This document shows, piece after piece, positions 59,445-64,000 of a DNA stretch of 64,000 nucleotides. Origin of the DNA: Aldehydirespirator sp965204415 (GTDB taxonomy: Bacteria > Actinomycetota > Acidimicrobiia > Acidimicrobiales > Aldehydirespiratoraceae); contig CBDBEL010000004.1 of assembly GCA_965204415.1 (NCBI GenBank), positions 124,001 through 188,000 of the forward strand. Reading direction: 5' to 3'. Position 1 is the first letter of the stretch. Every line of letters starts with the position of its first letter. The notes beneath the pieces were generated by a model, which saw nothing but the letters and a program-made list of their open reading frames with translations, was not told where the DNA came from and ran no database searches. Both the position numbers and the translations under genes were made by a program.

Positions 59445-61742
59445 TCAGTCGGGGAGCACCGCGATGCTGGAGAAGCACATCTCGTCGACGGTGCCCTCGT
59501 TCCAGGTGATGTACCGGGGCTCGGGCATGTACTGCAGGGTGCGGTCCCACCAGCACTCGAAGCGCACCATGTCGCCCCGCTCGATGCGGATGTCCTCCAC
59601 CGGCTCGTAGTTGAGCTGCCACTCGAAGTCCCACGCCGGGATGTCGAGCAGGATCAGTTCCTCGGGCGTGTCGGGATGCAGGGTCATGCGGTAGGCCGCG
59701 CCGAACTCGTGCATGTGGCCGAGGACGGTGTGGATGGTGCCGGTGTTGCGGGCCGGCAGGTCACAGGAGCTGTAGCCGATGCTGCCGTCGAGGTCGTCGT
59801 AGTCGTCGACGGTGCCGCCGCACTGCGCCAGCAGGAAGCCGGGGATCAGGGGAGCGAATGAGTCGTACTTCTCGCCGATCTCGGCCAGCACATTGTCCCG
59901 CAGGCACAGGTTGACGTAGCCGTCGATGGTGGCGGCCCGCTCGGCCGCGACCGCAGCCTCCTCGGGGGTGCATGGCACCTCTGCGGGAGTGAGGTAGCTG
60001 CTGCCGGTGATGTGGGTGATGCCTGCGGCGACTTCCTCTGCGGTGAGGGTGTCGAGGATTATCCACGAGCCGTCGGGCGGGGTGTCGTGGTCGTAGTGAT
60101 AGTGGATCTGGTTGACGATCATGTCGCCGGGCGCCAGGTAGAGGCCGTACCCGTCGGGGTAGATGGTGGGGGACTGGCCCGGCGCCCAGCCCTGGATCGA
60201 GTACACGCCCTCGCTGTTGAGCCCCGACAGGCCGAAGCACGTCCAGCCCGGCTCGTCGGAGAGGCCCTGGGCCGCCTCGATCCTGTCCTCGGCTGCGATC
60301 TTGGCCGCGACCTCCTCCGCCGCCGCGGCCGGCACCCGGTAGACGATGGAGTGGTGGACGACCGACACCTGGTCGGGCCGGAACTCGAAGCCCTTGACCC
60401 AGTTGCCGTCGCCCTCGGGATCGGCCACCTCGTGCACCTGGCAGCGGTAGTCGTCGCTCTTGACCGGCCAGCCGTCGGGGCGGGCGTATCCGGTGTACAG
60501 CCCGTCGCGGGGGCCGATCTTCTGGTCCTCCTCGATCGGGATGATGGCCTGGAAACGGGCCACCAGCGGGGTGCTGGGGCGCACGTCGAGGCCGCCGCCG
60601 GCGTCGGCCCACGCCTTGATGGCGGCCTTCTCGTCGTCGCTCAGAGACCACTCGTGCACGTACTCCGGGCTCAGGTCCGACGGCAGCCACGGCGGCATGA
60701 AGCCGATTCCGGTGACGAACGCGATGTCGTCGGCGATGGCGGCCGCGTCGGCGGCGGTGTCGAGGGCGAGGGTGCTCCAGGCCGGGCCGCCGGTGGTGTG
60801 GCAGCTCACGCAGCGGGTCTCCAGTATCGGCTGCACGGTCGCCGCGAACCGGCCCTTCGCGATGTCAGAGACCGGGATCTCGCGGCGCAGGTCCCCGGTC
60901 GGCTCCGAGGCGAGGTCGACCCGGTCGGCGACCATCTCGAAGGTGAGGGTCACATCGTCGGAGGTGTGCACCAGCCGGGCGATGTTGATCGGTCCGACGT
61001 CGTAGTCGCTGGTCAGGACCGTGGCCGACATGACCGCGGTGAGTGCGTCCGGTGTGACGACCACGGTGCCGGTGAAGGTCTCGGTGCGGGTGGTCTCCTT
61101 GACGGTCAGCTCCCCGGTGATGGCGATGTCGTAGCCGGCGCCGTCGGCGAACTCCGCGTCGAGGCCCTCTATCGACGCCGGCCTGAACCTCACGAAGGGC
61201 CAGTGGCTCGACTGGAGGTAGTCGTGGCGGATGCGCTTGTCCCGCAGCGCCGAGTCCGACTGGAACATCTCGACGTTCACCACGATCTCGCCGACCCGGC
61301 TCGCCGCCATGTCCACGAGGTTCACTGCGATCTCGCCGGCCAACACGCTTGTGGTCCCCACAGTGGTGCGCGACAGCCCGCCGAGGCGTTCCTCAATGTG
61401 GTAGCTGGCCCGCGACCCGCTCTCGGGAACGATGCGGTACAGCCGCTCGGTCTCGACGTCGAAGTCGTCGGGATCCTCGACGTCCACCACCGGGGGAGCG
61501 ACCACCTCGCCCTGGGTTGTCAGCTCGGAACGGTCGATCCCACCGGCCCCGTCTCCGTCGACCGCGCCGACGACGGCCACGTCCACCGCGTCGACGGCCA
61601 CATCCACCGCGTCCACGGCCACGTCGACAGCCGTCTCGACCGTTCCGGACCACTGGGTGCGGGTAAGGAACGCACCCGTCCCGATGACGAGCACAGCCAG
61701 AATCGCGATGCGGCCCGCGTCGAGCCTCCGCCACCAGGTCAC
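59445..61742 (-). CDS. YceI domain-cytochrome c-copper type II monooxygenase fusion, membrane-anchored
   Basis: A 765-residue exported fusion. TM or signal anchor at about 10-26, then a VDVAVDAVDVAV repeat linker and a YceI-like lipid-binding domain (about 105-285; DYLQSSHWPFVRF, TGELTVKE). A c-type heme site follows (CVSCH 311-315, with possible axial Met in IGFMPPWLP), and a PHM/DBM-type copper monooxygenase (about 450-765). The monooxygenase ligands look complete: H463-H464 (VHHSIVY), HYHYDHD near 545, H676 and H678 (GHMHEFG), and M755 (DEMCFSSI). The family hydroxylates C-H bonds with O2 and two single-electron inputs. The built-in cytochrome could be the donor. It lies between two RCC1 lipoproteins. 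Confidence 0.85.
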   Translation of the reverse strand: MTWWRRLDAGRIAILAVLVIGTGAFLTRTQWSGTVETAVDVAVDAVDVAVDAVDVAVVGAVDGDGAGGIDRSELTTQGEVVAPPVVDVEDPDDFDVETERLYRIVPESGSRASYHIEERLGGLSRTTVGTTSVLAGEIAVNLVDMAASRVGEIVVNVEMFQSDSALRDKRIRHDYLQSSHWPFVRFRPASIEGLDAEFADGAGYDIAITGELTVKETTRTETFTGTVVVTPDALTAVMSATVLTSDYDVGPINIARLVHTSDDVTLTFEMVADRVDLASEPTGDLRREIPVSDIAKGRFAATVQPILETRCVSCHTTGGPAWSTLALDTAADAAAIADDIAFVTGIGFMPPWLPSDLSPEYVHEWSLSDDEKAAIKAWADAGGGLDVRPSTPLVARFQAIIPIEEDQKIGPRDGLYTGYARPDGWPVKSDDYRCQVHEVADPEGDGNWVKGFEFRPDQVSVVHHSIVYRVPAAAAEEVAAKIAAEDRIEAAQGLSDEPGWTCFGLSGLNSEGVYSIQGWAPGQSPTIYPDGYGLYLAPGDMIVNQIHYHYDHDTPPDGSWIILDTLTAEEVAAGITHITGSSYLTPAEVPCTPEEAAVAAERAATIDGYVNLCLRDNVLAEIGEKYDSFAPLIPGFLLAQCGGTVDDYDDLDGSIGYSSCDLPARNTGTIHTVLGHMHEFGAAYRMTLHPDTPEELILLDIPAWDFEWQLNYEPVEDIRIERGDMVRFECWWDRTLQYMPEPRYITWNEGTVDEMCFSSIAVLPD

Positions 61743-61786
61743 GTCTCAGTATGCCCCTGCACGGTTCGGCCCGGAGCCGGGAGTGG

Positions 61787-63520
61787 TCAGTCGGTGTAGG
61801 TCACCCCGTCGGGCGGGGCCCGCAGCGCGCCCCAGCACTCGACGGTGCCGTCCCTTCGCAGCCCGCAGGTGTAGCCCTGGCCGGCCTCTACTGCCGCGAA
61901 TGCGGTGGGGGGCGCAGCCTCGTCGGTGCCCCAGCACTCGACGGTGCCGTCCTTGTGCAGCCCGCACGAGTGCACCCCGGCGGAGATGTCAATGAACTCC
62001 GGGAGATGGGGCCCGTTGAGCTGTCCGTGCGAGTTGGAGCCCCAGCATTCGACGTCGCCATGGAGTCGAAGGCCGCAGGTGTGGCTATCGCCGGCTGCAA
62101 GCGCGCTGAAGGATCCCGTTGGAGAGTTCAGCCGTCCCGCGTGGGTGTTGCCCCAGCATCTAGCCGCGGCGGTGTCGCGGATTCCGCACGTGTGAGTGCC
62201 TCCCGCGGCGATGGCTGCGAAGATACCCTCGGGGGCGTCGGCCTGGCCGTGGGAGTTGGATCCCCAGCACTCGACGGTGCCAAGGGCACGGAGACCGCAG
62301 GCGTGCCCGACATTGGCGGTGACGGCGACGAACTGCCCGTCGGGGACGTCGAGCACGCCGAAGCGGTCGTAGCCCCAGCACTCGATGGTCCCGTCGTCGG
62401 TGCGCAGGCCGCAGGCGAAGTAGTTCCCGGTGTCGATGGCTCGGAAGCGATCGCCGGGCGGTTCCATCTGGCCCACCAGGTCGGTGCCCCAGCACTCGAC
62501 GGTGCCGCCGGTGCGCAGCCCGCAGGTGTGGTTGCCGCTGGCAGCCAGCGACGTGAAGGCTCCGCCCGGCGCGTCGGCGCCGGCACCGAATCGCCGTCCC
62601 CAGCATTGGATGTCCCCGTCGGTGAGCAATCCGCAGGTGTGCTCCCCGCCGGCCGACACCGAACGGAACCGGCCGCTGGGCGCAGCGGCCTTGCCGAAGG
62701 CGTTGGAACCCCAGCATTCGACCGATCCGTCGATGCCTACCGCGCATGAGTGCTCGATGCTGGCTGAGATACCGCGGAACTGCCCGTCGGGGGCGTCCAG
62801 GACATCGCCGAAGGGGTTGCCCCAGCATTCGATGACGCCACCGGTCCGGATGCCGCAAACGTGCGAGAGTCCAGCCGAGACGGCTGTGAAGACTCCGCGG
62901 GGTGCCCGGGTGGAACCGTTGTCGTCCAGTCCCCAACATTGAACCGTTCCGCCGTCGCGCAGAACGCAGGCGTGACTGCCGGCCGTGTCCACCGCTGCGA
63001 AGTGTCCGCCGGGAGGAGTGAGAGCCGCCGCGTAGTCACCGCCCCAGCATTCGATGTCGCCGTCGACGCGGCGGGCGCACGTGTGGTAGCGACCAGCTGA
63101 GATGTCGGTGAAACTCCCGTCGGGCGGGTCGGTTGTGCCCAGGCTGTCCCGGCCCCAGCACTCGATGGTGCCGCCGACGGTGATGGCGCAATTGTGCTCA
63201 TAGCCGGCCGCGATCGTCGAGAACTGTCCCGAGGGGGCGTCCAACACGCCCTCCTGGTTGGCCCCCCAGCACGCGACGGTTCCGTCGGCGCGAATGGCGC
63301 AAGCGTGCCAGTACCCGGCCGCCACCTCGATGAACGTCGCCTCGGCCGGCGCGGGCTCCGCGGGCGGAGGCTCGGTCGTGCTCGGTGCCGCGATGACGGA
63401 GGCCGGTTCTGCAAGTTCGCCCGGCTGGGAACCGGCCGGAACCGGCGACGCACCGTCCGAGCACCCGGTCGCCACCAGCGCCATCGCCACGAACCAAACA
63501 GCTGACCGCCTCACAGGCAT
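61787..63520 (-). CDS. RCC1-like repeat lipoprotein B (14 units)
   Basis: A 577-residue sister of lipoprotein A. The signal ends in LVATGC near residue 18, followed by a Pro/Ala linker, then 14 units of the HTCGLRTGGTVECWGxN...PxGxFxxIxAG type, each with two Cys. The ending (PPDGVTYTD) parallels that of protein A (PPEGVTFH), so the two are paralogues. GGAGGGG precedes ATG 63520; the frame is open further upstream, but that part does not look like protein. It is upstream of the Cu-monooxygenase gene by 44 nt, so coexpression is likely. Confidence 0.9.
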   Translation of the reverse strand: MPVRRSAVWFVAMALVATGCSDGASPVPAGSQPGELAEPASVIAAPSTTEPPPAEPAPAEATFIEVAAGYWHACAIRADGTVACWGANQEGVLDAPSGQFSTIAAGYEHNCAITVGGTIECWGRDSLGTTDPPDGSFTDISAGRYHTCARRVDGDIECWGGDYAAALTPPGGHFAAVDTAGSHACVLRDGGTVQCWGLDDNGSTRAPRGVFTAVSAGLSHVCGIRTGGVIECWGNPFGDVLDAPDGQFRGISASIEHSCAVGIDGSVECWGSNAFGKAAAPSGRFRSVSAGGEHTCGLLTDGDIQCWGRRFGAGADAPGGAFTSLAASGNHTCGLRTGGTVECWGTDLVGQMEPPGDRFRAIDTGNYFACGLRTDDGTIECWGYDRFGVLDVPDGQFVAVTANVGHACGLRALGTVECWGSNSHGQADAPEGIFAAIAAGGTHTCGIRDTAAARCWGNTHAGRLNSPTGSFSALAAGDSHTCGLRLHGDVECWGSNSHGQLNGPHLPEFIDISAGVHSCGLHKDGTVECWGTDEAAPPTAFAAVEAGQGYTCGLRRDGTVECWGALRAPPDGVTYTD

Positions 63521-63615
63521 CCCCTCCGGTTGCCTTGGGGGCCGTGTCCAGTATCGCGCCGTGACCGAGTTCTTCACCGATGTTCCCGAGCCGGCGGTGG
63601 CCGGGTAGGTGGCGG

Positions 63616-64000
63616 CTACTCCAGCGGGAACGGGAGTTGGAGCCACCACGGACGGTCGACCGGCTCGACCCGGCTGACCCACTTCACCCACCAGAAGCCC
63701 CGCCGTCCCGGGGCCACCAGTCGTACTGGCGCGCCGTGGCCCCGGCGCAGCGGCTCGCCGTTGTAGCCGACGGCCAGGTAGAGGTTGGGCGCGTCGCGGG
63801 CCGGGAACAGGCGGCTGTAGCCGGTCAGCGACGTGACCTCCAGGGTGGGTCGGTCCAGTTCGGGCATGAGCTCGGCGAGCGGCACCGCGTCCCAGGACTG
63901 GCGGCTCCACCATCCTCCGGTGCAGTCGAGATCGGCCTCCAGCGGTCGGGCCGTCTCGTGCAGGGCCTCCAGTTCCACCGGCCGGCCCGCCATGGTCAGC
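63616..64000 (-). CDS. Molybdopterin-dependent oxidoreductase, sulfite-oxidase family (C-terminal part)
   Basis: Only the last 128 residues are in the window; the gene continues past 64000. DLDCTGGWWSRQSWDAVPLAELM is the sulfite-oxidase/MsrP-type block around the conserved CTGGW, and GEPLRRGHGAPVRLVAPGRRGFWWVKWVSRVE is the signature substrate/Mo-cofactor loop. Its C-terminus is TRP-rich (PWWLQLPFPLE). It probably belongs to the secreted or membrane YedY-like group, but the N-terminus is needed to tell. Confidence 0.88.
   Translation of the reverse strand, partial: LTMAGRPVELEALHETARPLEADLDCTGGWWSRQSWDAVPLAELMPELDRPTLEVTSLTGYSRLFPARDAPNLYLAVGYNGEPLRRGHGAPVRLVAPGRRGFWWVKWVSRVEPVDRPWWLQLPFPLE

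Noticed and set aside
57600..63300. Regularly spaced CCCAGCA motifs that could suggest a repeat array
   Set aside because: They are the reverse complement of the Cys-Trp-Gly codons of the two RCC1-like genes and keep the reading frame.

Overview
The window is a high-GC, gene-dense bacterial chromosome segment that reads as Actinobacteriota. An Acidimicrobiia-like, uncultured lineage is my best inference. Grounds: frequent GTG starts with 4-nt stop/start overlaps; the actinobacterial housekeeping order rsmI-metG-tatD-(Rpf-like)-rsmA-ispE and prs-rplY-pth-mfd-mazG-eno-ftsB; two tiny ribosomal proteins (bL37-like, bS22-like) best known from mycobacteria; a DUF501-ppx pair. No rRNA, CRISPR array, phage or insertion sequence was seen. 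Two tRNAs are present (Gln-TTG, Leu-TAA).

Layout: 1-1.4 kb, end of a BMP-type nucleoside/basic-lipoprotein ABC transporter. 1.5-23 kb, mostly housekeeping: bL37, ychF, a ferritin-like acyl-ACP desaturase, rsmI, metG, tatD, an Rpf-like muralytic protein, rsmA, an inserted CoxL-type molybdenum hydroxylase on the other strand, ispE (frameshifted here), bS22, tRNA-Gln, prs, rplY, pth, mfd, a PpiC-type lipoprotein, mazG (frameshifted here), eno, ftsB and a thioesterase. 23-26.6 kb, molybdenum-hydroxylase maturation genes (MoxR/CoxD ATPase, CoxE-like vWA protein, XdhC/CoxF). 26.6-28.2 kb, a hipBA toxin-antitoxin pair. 28.6-31.8 kb, an OmpR/histidine-kinase pair with a divergent membrane protein. 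32-35.6 kb, MocA-like, CoxG, DUF501, ppx, GNAT. 35.6-46 kb, pyruvate carboxylase, crotonase-like protein, MFS exporter, PD-(D/E)XK nuclease, tRNA-Leu, a beta-hydroxyacid dehydrogenase, a secreted esterase lipoprotein and superoxide dismutase. 46-53.3 kb, a catabolic block (SMP-30 lactonase diverging from amidohydrolase-sulfatase-two acyl-CoA dehydrogenases). 53.3-64 kb, a secreted-protein region: an RTX lipoprotein, a ROK kinase, a MazF-type pair, two 14-unit RCC1-like lipoproteins flanking a YceI/cytochrome c/copper-monooxygenase fusion, and the end of a molybdopterin oxidoreductase.

The most unusual signal is not a single gene. Gene boundaries here repeatedly carry tandem duplications that copy the start codon, or the stop/start junction, of the neighbouring gene: before or at rsmI, ispE, ftsB, the vWA gene, xdhC and the histidine kinase, plus stop-codon versions after the SMP-30 and RTX genes. 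At two junctions the copies form short reading frames passing from stop to start, like a translational relay. A second unusual signal is a dispersed repeat of about 120-135 bp with three fuller copies and one fragment. One copy lies inside the start of a lipoprotein gene and seems to supply part of its leader.
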